From assembly GCA_014529385.2 (NCBI GenBank), contig CM043954.1, positions 6,073,306 to 6,137,305 on the forward strand: a stretch of 64,000 nucleotides of DNA, written 5' to 3'. This document shows, piece by piece, positions 1 through 11,531 of this stretch (within the stretch, counting starts at the first letter, position 1; each line of letters opens with the position of its first letter). Source of the DNA: Adiantum capillus-veneris (Eukaryota > Streptophyta > Polypodiopsida > Polypodiales > Pteridaceae). The notes under the pieces were generated by a model that was not told the origin of the DNA, did no database searches, and saw only the letters and a list, made by a program, of their open reading frames with translations. Both the position numbers and the translations under genes were made by a program.

Positions 1-1420
1 TAGTTATAGAGAGTTTTTTTTTGTGCACCTCTCTCTCTCTCTCTCTCTCTTTTTCATGCTGCCACCTCGTGGCTTCTCCTTCCCCATCTAGTCCCAACAA
101 TGATATAGAAAGAGTTACAATGCAAGTTGTGAAAAAATAAATTAAGGGGCTAGTACCATCGTCGATAAGATTTGTGGAATCCTTGCCTGATAATTATACA
201 TTTGAGGTTTTTTTCTCAAAATCAAACACATTAGATACTAAACAATTGCTTTGGTTAGTATCATAGTCAAGATCATACCCCTCACTGTAGTCAACTTCAG
301 GTATGTTGTCTTTTAGAGGAGGTTCTTGAATTAGGTGTTGATGGAGCCTTGTTGATTGTTGTTATGGATCACCATTGGGATGCATCATTACTGGTATCTT
401 TGTTGGTTGAATATTTATAGCATAATGACCAACTTGGAGACCCTAAAACATTTCACCTTGTTGGAGCCATCAAAAACTTGATTATGATTTTGTAATTTTT
501 AAGGAGTGGTGTTCTCATGTTGAGGATCATTGTGGTTCTCGGTCTGATGATGAAACATTGAAGAAGAATTTTCATATTTGCATCTCTTGAAGAAAGTAGG
601 ACTTTGGTTCTTGTTTCTGTCAAAATAACAAAAAAAGGAAGGCTTTATGTGCTAGTTAGTAGCCGAAGACTCAACATTCTAGCTTTGTCCTCCATTATTC
701 TTCTTAGTATTGAGAGAAAAATTGATAGCTCTAGGAAAAGGGCTCAAACATATCCACCGCATCACCATGGTAAGGAGTTAAGCTTGAAATAAAATTACGC
801 TTTTACTATATCCTACTAAGATTCTCCATAGTTTGCAAAATTGGATCAAATAGCTCAAAAATAGTCAGCATAAGCTTGTACACTTTTATTCCTACCATGT
901 CCTTGAACTAGATTGTTGGGTGTTCATCCCATGAATTTGTATGGGTAAAAATTACAATAGAAACAATCCTTGAAATGCAAACCATTCATATGGGTGTTCA
1001 CCATGCTATTTATTTGCATTCCACCTTAATGCACACACTATATTTGTGAGATAATTAGATGCACATTAGACTTTGTCACGCAAAAAAAATTCCTTTTCAT
1101 GAAATCAATTATCTAGTTGACTAACCGAAATCAAAACTATGCTCACATCTTTAATTCCATCAAAATCTTTAAAAGTGAAATCTATACTTTTGATTTTATT
1201 CTTCTTGATGCAGGTTTAATGCATGATGCATGCAACTATTTATCTTCAAACTCGAGATATCACTTGTGCTCATATGCAAGGCTTTGTTAAAAATTAATAA
1301 GATGCTCCATGATTGTGTGTGTTTCAGGAAAGTGCACCATGAGTGTGTGTAATATTTGAGTAGTTATGCAAGCAAACGCAATTATATTGAATTGAAAATA
1401 CTTAGCTATCTATGGCTATT
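1..1420. other. AT-rich intergenic DNA, no recognisable gene
   Basis: No convincing gene is visible. There is a short (CT)n tract at about 32-52. Around 430-790 a weakly protein-like stretch spans two plus-strand frames (for example DYDFVIFKEWC, then a 62-residue open frame at 604-792). It has no start context and no domain I recognise, so I treat it as decayed repeat DNA at most. Confidence 0.5.
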
Positions 1421-1564
1421 TGTAAGTCCCTGGGACCGCCATGTCTGAATCCTCCACCCAACCTCCCTTTATAGCGACCTGGCTCTAGGATCCCTTCCCA
1501 CTGGCAGCCGGCACTTGATCGCCCTTGGCTCGGTCCTTGACCTCCGAGGTTGTTGCCGTTGGCA
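1421..1564 (-). repeat. Short LTR-like sequence, probable 3' LTR of a minus-strand element
   Basis: This 144 bp block begins TGTAAG and ends GGCA as written, and is clearly related to 11864-11996. Read on the minus strand it is TG...CA bounded and holds a TATA-like TATAAAGG. Just to its right (1565-1590) the minus strand carries a purine-rich stretch (AAGGAGGGAGTAA), as expected for a polypurine tract beside a 3' LTR. I see no matching 5 bp target duplication, so the pairing with the right copy is an inference. Confidence 0.5.
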
Positions 1565-3852
1565 TGAAATTACTCCCTCCTTGGAGAACCATTTTCCTCC
1601 TTAAAAAACAAAAGTGGTTGTATCGTCATAAGAACACTAATGTTTTCCATAGTGGCATCCTTCATGGATCCATCTGTTCATTTGATCGAAGCACGGTTCA
1701 GTAGGATGCTCAATGAAACCAAGAGTAACGTCTCGCTTTTTTTCCACATTGTTGTCCCTTTGCAACCGTCTTGTGGAATTGGTCAATATCCATCATAGTG
1801 GGTAGACTCCATTTAGAACCTTGAGTATGCTAAACGAGTTATCACAACTAAGATGTACTCGAAAGAGTACCTCTTTTCACTTTCCATGAAAGTAACTAGC
1901 TAATGTAACTCATCAGCAAAGTTTAAGTCCTTGACTTGTGATCTTATCGCATCAGTAAACAACCCCACCATAACTAGTGTTCAAGGTTGAGAACCTGCCT
2001 TAAACATGAATGGACTAAACCAAGTCACAAACATCCTTTACCTTATGGTAAACAAACTGCAACTAGAGCGATACATGCTAGCTAATTGGATTGCTTGGTG
2101 CTAACATACGCTCTTCGCATATCCTTTAGCACAAGGTTACACTTGTAACTTCCTATCCTCTTTGGATAACTCACAGTACTAAGGTGTGGTTAGCAAAAAT
2201 AGATCCAAACCCACATATCCATGATCATACTTGCCAATACTTATGGTCGTAGCACACATGAAAGGGGTGTGTAAATAGTTTTGAAAAGAAATTAATTACT
2301 TTCTACTGCAATAATTTGCAAGCCTAGCTGAAATGTTTAAACCATAATAGAAGGTGAAAACAATGAAACTTTTTCATTAACAACACATAGCCTTGCTATA
2401 TGCAGAAACAACCATCCATTAATGTTGTTTAACAACACTTGTAACCTTAACAAGTCGTTCTGAGCATCCAACAATTTCAGGCACTGAAATTGTTCCTGAT
2501 GCGACATGCATGCTGAAAATGGTCTATAAAATGGATTTGACCAGCACCTAGGGACTTTGTTATGACACATAATTGAAATAGCAAGCACCATTGTCAGTCC
2601 CAGAGACTCATATTCTCCACATAAGGAATATGTATCAACTAAGGATGTCTAGAAAAAGAACATCCTTCAAGTACGAGATGTACTGGTGTGTGGAGGTAAA
2701 TGCAAACACTCTACGATGGAAGTGAGAGGGACCCTCGTTAGCCTTGATCCACACTAGCTAAACTGAACTCCTTGAGTTCATAGACCATGTTGTATCCCAT
2801 GTGACAACATGTGCCAAAATTGCATAATGCAGGAATGTGTATTGGACACTATGGGCCAAAATACTTTGCTCCTACATGACCTTATCATGTCTCTGAAAGA
2901 GAAAAATGGATGAAAACATAGAAGTTTATGCATCCTACTTGGAAAAGTAAACGAAAACTTATTCAAAAGAAACAAAACCAAATTAGATGCGTATCTGGAG
3001 GCTGAACATTGTGTTCATTTACCTGTAGTCAAAGGACCTACCCAAATTTCCTACCGACAAAGGCCTACGAATACTAATTGAAAATTATTGAAATTCAAGT
3101 AGTATCGCACATGTAACCGTGGGTGTTTCCTTTGCAATCCAAACCCCTTGGTTAAAATCTACATTGTCAAACCCCTTGGTTAGACTTTGTAGGAAAACGG
3201 CTCAACTAGTAGACAGTAGTAATTGAAGTCAACTTTGGAAGTTGAAATTGTCCACTACCCCTTGGCATCTTGTGGACTTCTTTCCTTGAAAGTGCAAGTG
3301 TGAAGGTTCCAAGCACTAACCATCAACACTGAATAAAGTGATTTAGAAATCACGAGGAGGGTCTTATCCCAAAATTGTACTCGTATAGACACTCTTAGTG
3401 CTATAGATAAAATAGGAGATCCACTCAAGTTGGAATTGTATTCACAACTGGATCTTTTCTAGAACCAAAAATTTCTAATCTTGGGTTTTTGTGAGCATCC
3501 GTACTGTTTGAAATGCTTGCTCTATCTATACACCTTGGTAGAGAATCCTTTGACTTTCAAAAACTCAACGTGACCTTCACACTTAAAGTATGTAGTGCTA
3601 AAATAACACCCAAAAAATCAGTAATGGCAAGACTCTTGCTTGTCCATTAGAAGCGATGGGTATTGAACTTGATAGAATTATTCAATCTTGAAAGCAATTA
3701 CTAATGTATTAAAAACAGATGGCTCTTAGCCATTCCAAAATATGTGTCTCTTAGCCCTTCAAAAATAGATGGCTCTTAGCCTTTCCTGTTACCATATCGA
3801 CATAGAAAGGTTGTAGTAAAATCATGTCTAATTTCACTTTTTCCGTAGAAAA

Positions 3853-3933
<81 letters not shown>

Positions 3934-6002
3934 TTGGGCTAAGGAAAATTCCTTATTCTACTGTGTGGGATGCCCTCTGTGTATGCCTTTGTGCAACAAT
4001 GACTATGTCGTTGCTTATCTATAACAGTGTGCTTGTGGACTGTTCTTGTAGAGAGAAATAACATAATTCAAATCTTGATCCACCTACCTTGTATGTAGCC
4101 GTGACTGTACCAGAGTGACTGACATATGGCACTTTTCCTGTGAATAAACAAAAAAAAAAAAGTTTGTAGACATCAATAACTTACCTCGTCCTTGACAGAG
4201 TAGCTAGTTTTATAGCGGAAGCATATACAATGATGGGGTGTTGTACGTCCATCGTACAAGTACACCATGCATACATATCAAAAAATAATATGCCCTTGGC
4301 TTCAATGACAGTCTCAACCATGTGAGCCCTTGGTATATGTGCCTTGTACAATTACATTGGCATGTATACATCACAATGTGTTATTACATAAACTGTGAGC
4401 TTATATCCACGGAGTGCCAAAGATGTATGCCATTATCATTGATATGAAGTCAATCAATAACACCTTAGCACATAAGAGAAGCCTTGCTTCACATGAAGTC
4501 TGACAAAGCACTTTGATTTGCACATTGAGAAATATTTTTTCAAATAAAAGTTTAAATTACAGAAGAAAGAAACATAATTGAAATTTACTAACCTTGTCGC
4601 CCACTTGTGGCCATGTTTTTATTAATTCATAAGTAAGAAGCTCACTCGAATTTGGCTCATAGCCATATGTACTTCTCGAGTGAGTTAGCGTATGTGTCAT
4701 ATACAAGCTCTCGTGACGTAAAAACTACAGACATCTTGGCAAGTTCCCCCAAGTTCGTATGCTAATAGCATATTCCAAACTTGGGGACCCGTGATGCCAA
4801 ATGCTGAAGAGGAAGCCTTGCTTCACATAAGTACTCATGGAGTTATGGTGCTCATAGCTAGCAGATACTCTTGCCAATTTACAATGTCATAGCAAAAGAA
4901 AGTTGGACTTGTTGAGCATTCAGAGATAATCGACCTTGTCAAATTATACAACGTATTGAAAAAAAAAACTTACAAAGTATGTACTTCATACCTGCTTGGC
5001 TTGATTATAGTTGTCCTTGACCATATAGATTTGTCTTGATCAACGAATGTGTAAGAATAGTTTTCCGAGAATCCATGCTCTAGCAAAACTGCAAATCCAA
5101 AATACAACATAGAGAAATCCCTGTCAGCTTCTCAAGCTGTAACAAGTGGTATTGGGACTTTCCTATCTCGATTATGGCTCATAGCCATTGCACGTCTTAC
5201 ACGATTGATTAAAACAAAGTCCATATTGCACCTTGCCTTTGGAGTAGTTGCCTCTTGCGATAGTGTCAAGTCTAGCAATGGGCCATGTTGATCTCCTTGA
5301 GATGCTAGAGAGGTGGTTTGTACTCAAGATGTTCTTGATTTGGGTTTGCAAACTAATCATTGGTCCTTGCCAAGAATATATGCAACATAATTTTAATGCT
5401 GATGGTAATGGTGACAAGCCGTGCTTTGTGCTTGGAGTGCTTAAAGTGCACTCACTGCTATTGCATGACAGGGGTATACAACATATTATGAAAAATTTTC
5501 CAAAAAAATTAAAATCCATGCATACCTTACGAAGTCCTTATACTGGCTTGCTTCGTTGTCGATCTTTTGCATGTTGCATGACTGTGCATGCCAAGCCAAG
5601 ATTTTCATAGCCTTGAAAATGTGCCATGCAGAATCTTGAGCCTTGATTGAGTACAACAGATTTTTTTGTAGTCTTAATTCCCTTGTTGTCAACATCTGGC
5701 ATGTATGTTGGCTTGTAGCCTTGCCAAAATCTTCAACTGTATCTGCGGATAGGGCCTTGCCAATATCCAACAATATCTATCCTCGGTTGTAGCTTAATTT
5801 GGTCAAGAGAATAATGCTTCTAAACATATTGAATGCTCAAGATCTCTGTAATTGTTAGAAATTTTACAAAAATTTGCTCGTCATCAATTCCTTCGCTGCC
5901 TTGGTGCTTGTTGCCTTGATGATGCTTCTGAGTATGTGCATGTGCAACTCTGACAATCTGTGCCGTGGGAATACTTGAATAAAGGGCGGGGGGGGGGGGG
6001 TG
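1565..6002. other. Decayed AT-rich interior, possibly of a nested-into minus-strand LTR element
   Basis: Only short open frames exist here. The minus strand has a few protein-like pieces (2337-2591, 2778-2981, 5172-5519, 5486-5773) with no domain I can name. If the LTR-like blocks at 1421 and 11864 are a pair, this is the 3' part of that element's interior, interrupted by Copia-1. A (GA)n tract fills 3856-3930. The motif GGCTCATAGCCAT recurs at about 4654 and 5174. A 13-base G run (5988-6000) abuts the Copia-1 insertion. Confidence 0.35.
3856..3930. repeat. (GA)n microsatellite
   Basis: About 75 bp of uninterrupted GA dinucleotide repeat inside otherwise AT-rich DNA. Confidence 0.98.
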
Positions 6003-6709
6003 TGTTAAGTATGGAGCTTGATTTACCCTTGTAATTTTCTGTGGTAAAAGCGCACATTTGTAAGGCCCCCATTATGAGGAGAAGCCATCATGCGTGAATG
6101 AAAATCACTCACCGGAAACCAAAATTTTCACGAACAAGAATCAGGGGCAACTTTAAAGGCCTCGGAATATTATGGCCGGAATATTATGGCCGGACGGCGG
6201 CCGGAAAGTGGTCGGAAAACAACCGGTCGATTGGCCGGTGGTCGGTAGTCAATGGCCGGTGGCCGAATTCAAAAGCGGACTTGTCTTCTCAAGGGCGGCC
6301 ACACATGGGCGGATTGGAGGGTCCGATTTGGACTTATTCGCACAAGGGCGGCTACACATGGCTGTCTCTCATAAGAGAGGGCAGCCCTTTTGGCCTATAA
6401 AAGGAAGCCATTTCTACACACATTTCATAGTGTGAAGTTGATGCAACAAGGTGAGTGTGAGGTGGTGAGAGTGAAGCAAGGCGGGAGCTCCATTAAGGGT
6501 ATAATCCCTTTGTAAACTACTTCTTGTTTTGAAGTACTAAAGCCATTGAGTGGCTGCTTTCCCGTGGACGTAGCCCACATTGGGTGAACCACGTATATCG
6601 TGTGCACTCTCTCTCTCTCTCTACTCTATAATCTCGTGTATATAAATCTGTCTCTCTCCATTAAGTAATCTACTCAATTATCTATTTAGCTACGTCTTAT
6701 TTCCTAACA
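6003..6709 (+). repeat. Copia-1 5' LTR
   Basis: This 707 bp LTR begins TGTTAAG and ends CTAACA. Its U3 contains GGCCGGTGGCC-type minisatellite sequence (about 6174-6265) and a TATA box (TATAAAAG at 6396-6403). A short (CT)n tract is near 6606-6621. It is 72 bp shorter than the 3' LTR because the GC-rich region carries fewer repeat copies. Confidence 0.93.
6396..6403 (+). promoter_or_regulatory. TATA box of the Copia-1 5' LTR promoter
   Basis: TATAAAAG, preceded by CTTTTGGCC. The same box occurs in the 3' LTR at about 11187. It is placed as expected for the U3/R promoter of a Copia element. Transcription start is inferred to lie roughly 30 bp downstream. Confidence 0.65.
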
Positions 6710-6710
6710 A

Positions 6711-6726
6711 CTAGTATCAAAGCAAG
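6711..6726 (+). other. Copia-1 primer-binding site
   Basis: One base after the LTR the sequence reads CTAGTATCAAAGCAAGG, a variant of TGGTATCAGAGC. That motif is complementary to the 3' end of initiator methionine tRNA, which primes minus-strand DNA synthesis in most plant Copia elements. It differs from the usual motif at two or three bases. Confidence 0.8.
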
Positions 6727-6782
6727 GTTTGCTCGTAGCTAAATTATCTCAAGGAAAGGATTCCTTGAATTGAGTGGGAGTT

Positions 6783-9700
6783 ATGGTGGAGGAAGGGAAG
6801 CTCAAGATTGAGAAGTTCAACGGCAAAAACTACCAACATTGGAAGATGCAGATTGAAGACTATCTCTACCAGAAGGACCTCTATTTGCCACTAGGCGGTC
6901 TTGCGAAGAAGCCCGCAACAATGGCAGATGAAGCATGGATTGTCCTTGATCGAAAGGCACTGGGAACAATCCGGTTAAGCTTGGCGTCAACTGTGGCCTT
7001 CAATGTTTCGGAGATGAAGACCATGGAGGACTTGATGAAGTCACTTGACGACTTCTACGAGAAACCATCGGCATCCAATAAGGTATTTCTTATGAAGCGC
7101 TTGTTCAATCTAAAGATGGCAGAGAATGGTTCAGTTGCAGAACACCTAAATGACTTTAACACAAACATAAGTCAACTTCGATCAGCGAAAATCAATTTCG
7201 ATGACGAAGTACGAGCTCTCCTTATACTATCATCTCTACCGGATAGTTGGGACAGCCTTGTGATGGCTGTAAGTAATTCTATCTCTGGCACAAATACTCT
7301 TAAGTTTGATGATGTTGTGGGTGTTCTCCTAAGCGAGGAAATGCGAAGGAGAAGCACAGGAGAATCATCAAGTGCTGCACTATCAGTGGAAACAAGAGGA
7401 AGGCTTAAGGAGAGGTTCAAAAACCAAAAGGGTCGTGATCGCTCAAGGCGGAGCAAGTCGCGCACAAAGTCAGTTCTTGAATGTTGGAACTGCGGCAAGA
7501 AGGGCCACGTCAAGAAGGATTGCTGGTCCAAGAAGAAGAAGAAGGAGACAGAGTCTCAAGACAACAAGCCAACATCGGAGGCCAATGTGGCAGGTAAAGT
7601 AGAGCAAGATGCTCTAATTCTCTCATTAGACAATGTGTCTAATTCCTGGATAGTAGATTCCGGGGCTTCATTCCATGCGACACCACACAAACAACATTTC
7701 CAAGACTACACCAAAGGTAATTTTGGGTATGTATACTTGGGAGATGATGAAGCTTGTGAGATTGTCGGCAAAGGTACAGTTTCTGTCAAAACTGCTAACG
7801 GAAATGAATGGAAGCTTAAAGATGTTAGGCATGTTCCTTCTCTTCGCAAAAATTTGATCTCTACAAGACAATTGGACGATGAAGGTCACAACATTGCATT
7901 CGGAAACAAACGGTGGAAGATCTCAAAGGGATCTTTGGTGGTTGCCAAGGGTGAAAAAGTCGGTACACTTTACTTGTGTACTGTTAGCACGCAACCTTCA
8001 GCTTGTGCAGCAACTACAGAAGTTGACAGTGCGGTGTGGCACTACCGACTTGGGCATATGAGTGCCAAAGGAATGCAAATCCTTCAAACAAAGAAGCTTC
8101 TACCAGGTTTGAAAGAAGTGGACTTAGAGTTCTGTGAAGATTGTGTTTATGGTAAACAAAAGAGGATAAAATTTCAAAAATCAGGAAATGAAAGAAAAAA
8201 TAAAAAACTTGAGTTGGTTCATTCTGATGTTTGGGGTCCTGCAAGTACACCATCACTTGGTGGCTCATTGTACTATGTAACATTCATAGACGATGCGACT
8301 AGAAAAACATGGGTTTATGTCATGAAGAATAAATCCGATGTATTTTCCATATTTCAAAGGTGGAAAGCCTTTGTGGAGAATGAAACAGGTACCAAGGTTA
8401 AATGCCTCAGATCCGACAATGGAGGCGAATATTGCAGCCAAGCTTTTGAAATATTTTGTGCTAGCAATGGCATTCAGAGGCAAAGGACAACCCCAAGGAC
8501 ACGTCAACAAAATGGGATTTCGGAAAGGATGAACAGGACAATCATGGAACGAGCACGAAGCATGCGGCTACATGCAGGCCTACCGCTTGAGCTTTGGGCG
8601 GAAGCTGTAAGTACGTCTGTGTACTTAATCAATCGGTCACCCTCAACGGCATTGGATGGGGGAGTTCCAGAAGAGGCATGGACAGGTAAACCGGTGAATT
8701 ATGCATTTCTCAAAGTGTTTGGGTGTGAGGCTTTCATGCACATAGATAGAAGCCTAAGATCAAAGTTAGATGCAAAGTCCAAAAAGTGTTTCTTCATTGG
8801 CTATGGAGAAGGAGACTTTGGGTATCGCCTATGGAATCCTGAAGATGGTAAAATCTTAAGGAGTAGGGATGTAATTTTTAACGAACAAAATATGTACAAA
8901 GATTACTTGGAAAGAAAACAAACAAAAGAAACAGGTGATGAGTACATGGAGCTTGAGGACGGTGAAGACTCAAGGACTGCAAACGGTGACAATGTGCAAC
9001 AACGTCAACCAAATGAGGAGCCTCAACCTATTCCCCGAAGATCTACAAGAGCAAGTAGACCTCCAGAAAGGTTTGTTCCTTCCTTCAACCATCTCTTGAT
9101 CTCAGATTCTGGAGAGCCGGAATCATATGAAGAAGCTATGCAACATGAATCCAAAGAAGAATGGACGAAGAGCATGCAAGTGGAGATGGACTCACTACAT
9201 CGCAAGCAAACATGGGAGTTGGTTGAGTTGCCTAAAGGTAAGCAGGCACTTCAAAACAAATGGGTGTACAAGCTAAAGGAAGAAGAAGGTGGGAAGAAAA
9301 GGTACAAGTCTAGGCTTGTGGTAAAAGGTTTTTCTCAAAAGAAAGGTATTGACTTCAATGAAATATTTTCTCCTGTTGTAAAAATGAACTCAATTAGGCT
9401 TGTCTTAAGCCTTGTGGCTGCTCATGATCTAAATCTCGAGCAAATGGATGTAAATACGGCATTCCCTCACGTTGACTTAGAGGAGGAAATCTACATGCTT
9501 CAACCAAAGGAGTATGAAGTAAAAGGTAAGGAGAAAATGGTTTGCAGATTAAAGAAGAGCTTGTATGGTTTAAAGCAAGCATCAAGACAATGGTACTTGA
9601 AGTTTGATCGATGGATGTTGGATCATGGATTCACAAGATGCAACTCGGATCACTGCGTCTACATGAAGAATTTGGGAGATGGGAAATTCATCATCCTAAT

Positions 9701-10667
9701 GTTGTATGTTGATGACATGTTGATTGCAAGTGCTAACATGCAGGACATCAAAGACCTAAAAGAGGAGCTGTCCAAATCTTTTTCAATGAAAGATTTAGGT
9801 GCTGCAAAGAGGATACTTGGTATGAAAATATCAAGGGACAGGACGAAGAAGACAATAAATCTATCTCAAGAAGATTACATCAAGAAGGTACTAGAAAGGT
9901 TTGCAATGCAAAATGCAAAACCAGTTTCTACACCTTTGGCTGGTCATTTTAAACTAACAAAGGATATGTGTCCAAAGACACAAGAGGAGATAGCCTATAT
10001 GTCTAAACTTCCATATGCTGCAGCGGTAGGTTCTCTAATGTATGCTATGGTCTGGACAAGGCCAGACATTGCACATGCAGTGGGAGTTGTGAGTAGGTTC
10101 ATGGACAACCCAGGTAAAGAGCATTGGCAAGCTGTGAAGTGGATACTTAGGTATCTAAAAGGGACAACAACAAATGCTTTGTATTTTGGAGGAACTGATA
10201 CTTTTCTAGAAGGGTATGCTGATGCAGATATGGCAGGTGACAAAGATACTCGAAGGAGCACTACTGGCTATGTGTTCACGGTTGGAGGCACAACAGTAAG
10301 CTGGGCTTCAAAGCTGCAGAAAGTGGTTTCACTTTCTACCATGGAAGCAGAGTATGTAGCAATGACGGAGGCAAGCAAAGAAATTCTGTGGCTTCACAGA
10401 TTCTTAGAAGAGCTTGGATTCAAACAAGACAATTGTGTCTTGTACAGTGATAGCCAAAGCGCTATCCATCTTGCGAAGAACTCAGCCTTTCATTCAAGGA
10501 CAAAGCACATTGAGGTGAGATATCACTTCATACGCACTCTTTTGGAAGAGGGACAACTAAAGCTAGGAAAGGTGCATACAAGTGAAAATTCTGCAGACAT
10601 GTTTACAAAGGTGGTCAACAAGGAGAAGTTGAGCTTTTGCTCATCTTCAATCGGCATTCAAGGATAA
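6783..10667 (+). CDS. Copia-1 gag-pol polyprotein
   Basis: A single 1294-residue ORF. I start it at the first in-frame ATG (6783); the frame stays open three codons further upstream to 6774, where the codon is GTG. Approximate domains: Gag/UBN2 1-230; zinc knuckle CWNCGKKGHVKKDC near 234; aspartic protease DSGA near 292; GAG-pre-integrase (WHYRLGH, then CEDC) from 416; integrase core with D near 480, D in SDNGGEY near 544 and E in ISERMNRT near 580; RT from about 825 with YVDD near 974; RNase H about 1145-1240 ending with SRTKHIEVRYHFIR. There are no stops or frameshifts. Two RT residues look unusual: HVD where Copia-2 has HGD (9465-9480), and QPKEYE where Copia-2 has QPKGYE. It supplies capsid, processing, integration and reverse transcription for the element. 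Whether the RT is active is not knowable here. Confidence 0.95.
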   Translation: MVEEGKLKIEKFNGKNYQHWKMQIEDYLYQKDLYLPLGGLAKKPATMADEAWIVLDRKALGTIRLSLASTVAFNVSEMKTMEDLMKSLDDFYEKPSASNKVFLMKRLFNLKMAENGSVAEHLNDFNTNISQLRSAKINFDDEVRALLILSSLPDSWDSLVMAVSNSISGTNTLKFDDVVGVLLSEEMRRRSTGESSSAALSVETRGRLKERFKNQKGRDRSRRSKSRTKSVLECWNCGKKGHVKKDCWSKKKKKETESQDNKPTSEANVAGKVEQDALILSLDNVSNSWIVDSGASFHATPHKQHFQDYTKGNFGYVYLGDDEACEIVGKGTVSVKTANGNEWKLKDVRHVPSLRKNLISTRQLDDEGHNIAFGNKRWKISKGSLVVAKGEKVGTLYLCTVSTQPSACAATTEVDSAVWHYRLGHMSAKGMQILQTKKLLPGLKEVDLEFCEDCVYGKQKRIKFQKSGNERKNKKLELVHSDVWGPASTPSLGGSLYYVTFIDDATRKTWVYVMKNKSDVFSIFQRWKAFVENETGTKVKCLRSDNGGEYCSQAFEIFCASNGIQRQRTTPRTRQQNGISERMNRTIMERARSMRLHAGLPLELWAEAVSTSVYLINRSPSTALDGGVPEEAWTGKPVNYAFLKVFGCEAFMHIDRSLRSKLDAKSKKCFFIGYGEGDFGYRLWNPEDGKILRSRDVIFNEQNMYKDYLERKQTKETGDEYMELEDGEDSRTANGDNVQQRQPNEEPQPIPRRSTRASRPPERFVPSFNHLLISDSGEPESYEEAMQHESKEEWTKSMQVEMDSLHRKQTWELVELPKGKQALQNKWVYKLKEEEGGKKRYKSRLVVKGFSQKKGIDFNEIFSPVVKMNSIRLVLSLVAAHDLNLEQMDVNTAFPHVDLEEEIYMLQPKEYEVKGKEKMVCRLKKSLYGLKQASRQWYLKFDRWMLDHGFTRCNSDHCVYMKNLGDGKFIILMLYVDDMLIASANMQDIKDLKEELSKSFSMKDLGAAKRILGMKISRDRTKKTINLSQEDYIKKVLERFAMQNAKPVSTPLAGHFKLTKDMCPKTQEEIAYMSKLPYAAAVGSLMYAMVWTRPDIAHAVGVVSRFMDNPGKEHWQAVKWILRYLKGTTTNALYFGGTDTFLEGYADADMAGDKDTRRSTTGYVFTVGGTTVSWASKLQKVVSLSTMEAEYVAMTEASKEILWLHRFLEELGFKQDNCVLYSDSQSAIHLAKNSAFHSRTKHIEVRYHFIRTLLEEGQLKLGKVHTSENSADMFTKVVNKEKLSFCSSSIGIQG

Positions 10668-10714
10668 GAAGCCAGAATGGAAAGCAGTCACAAGTTTGGT
10701 TTGGAGATCAGTCT

Positions 10715-10727
10715 CCAAGTGGGAGAT
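10715..10727 (+). other. Copia-1 polypurine tract
   Basis: CCAAGTGGGAGAT lies immediately before the 3' LTR, the position where plus-strand priming occurs. The complement (ATCTCCCACTTGG) sits at the equivalent place in Copia-2 at 19443-19455. Confidence 0.8.
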
Positions 10728-11506
10728 TGTTAAGTATGGAGCCTGATTTACCCTTGTAATTTTCTGTGGTAAAAGCGTACATTTGTAAGGCCCCCATTAT
10801 GAGGAGAAGCCATCGTGCATGAATGAAAATCACTCACCGGAAACCAAAATTTTCACGAACAAGAATCAGGGGCAACTTTAAAGGCCTCGGGGACGGAGGT
10901 TCCCGAGACTTTTTTTTTCGCCGGAATATTCTTTTTTCGCCGGAATATTATGGCCGGACGGCGGCCGAAAAGTGGTTGGAAAACAACCGGTCGGTTGGCC
11001 GGTGGCCGGTAGTCAATGGCCAGTGGCCGGTGGCCGAATTCAATGGCCGGTGGCCGAATTCAAAAGCGGACTTATCTTCTCAAGGGCGGCCACACATGGG
11101 CGGATTGGAGGGTCCGATTTGGACTTATTCGCACAAGGGCGGCTACACATGGCTGTCTCTCATAAGAGAGGGCAGCCCTTTTGGCCTATAAAAGGAGGCC
11201 ATTTCTACACACATTTCATAGTGTGAAGTTGATGCAACAAGGTGAGTGTGAGGTGGTGAGAGTGAAGCAAGGCGGGAGCTCCATTAAGGGTATAATCCCT
11301 TTGTAAACTACTTCTTGTTTTGAAGTACTAAAGCCATTGAGTGGCTGCTTTCCCGTGGACGTAGCCCACATTGGGTGAACCACGTATATCGTGTGTACTC
11401 TCTCTCTCTCTCTCTCTCTACTCTATAATCTCGTGTATATAAATCTGTCTCTCTCCATTAAGTAATCTACTCAATTATCTATTTAGCTACGTCTTATTTC
11501 CTAACA
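10728..11506 (+). repeat. Copia-1 3' LTR
   Basis: This 779 bp LTR has the same ends as the 5' LTR. It contains an extra block at about 10890-10950 (two CGCCGGAATATT-type units with T runs) and an extra GGCCGGTGGCCGAATTCAA copy at about 11015-11060. The TATA box is at about 11187. The (CT)n tract at 11398-11419 is longer than in the 5' LTR. Confidence 0.93.
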
Positions 11507-11510
11507 GGGA

Positions 11511-11531
11511 GGGGGGGGGGGGGGGGGGGGG
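11511..11531. repeat. Poly-G run flanking Copia-1
   Basis: Twenty-one consecutive G bases, four bases beyond the 3' LTR. The 5' LTR is preceded by a 13-base G run (5988-6000). The element therefore appears to have entered a G tract, or the tracts expanded afterwards. Confidence 0.9.

Larger units (their letters stand above)
6003..11506 (+). mobile_element. Copia-1: Ty1/Copia LTR retrotransposon, coding-intact
   Basis: A complete Copia-class element of 5504 bp. It has LTRs at 6003-6709 and 10728-11506 (TGTTA...TAACA), a primer-binding site next to the 5' LTR, one uninterrupted gag-pol ORF, and a polypurine tract against the 3' LTR. Domain order Gag-protease-integrase-RT-RNase H, with integrase before RT, defines Ty1/Copia. 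The flanks are GGGTG on the left and GGGAG on the right, embedded in G runs, so any target duplication is imperfect. Copia-2 at 18716-24225 is the same family, inverted and degenerate. The two LTRs match closely apart from a 72 bp length difference, suggesting a fairly young insertion. Confidence 0.95.

Noticed and set aside
604-792. Plus-strand 62-residue open frame
   Set aside because: It begins with a non-ATG codon, lacks any recognisable motif and lies in AT-rich DNA; chance or a decayed repeat.
5172-5773. Overlapping open frames on both strands
   Set aside because: Both minus-strand frames look weakly protein-like and one is near a GTATGC donor, but no domain, no consistent exon chain and no conserved copy support a gene.
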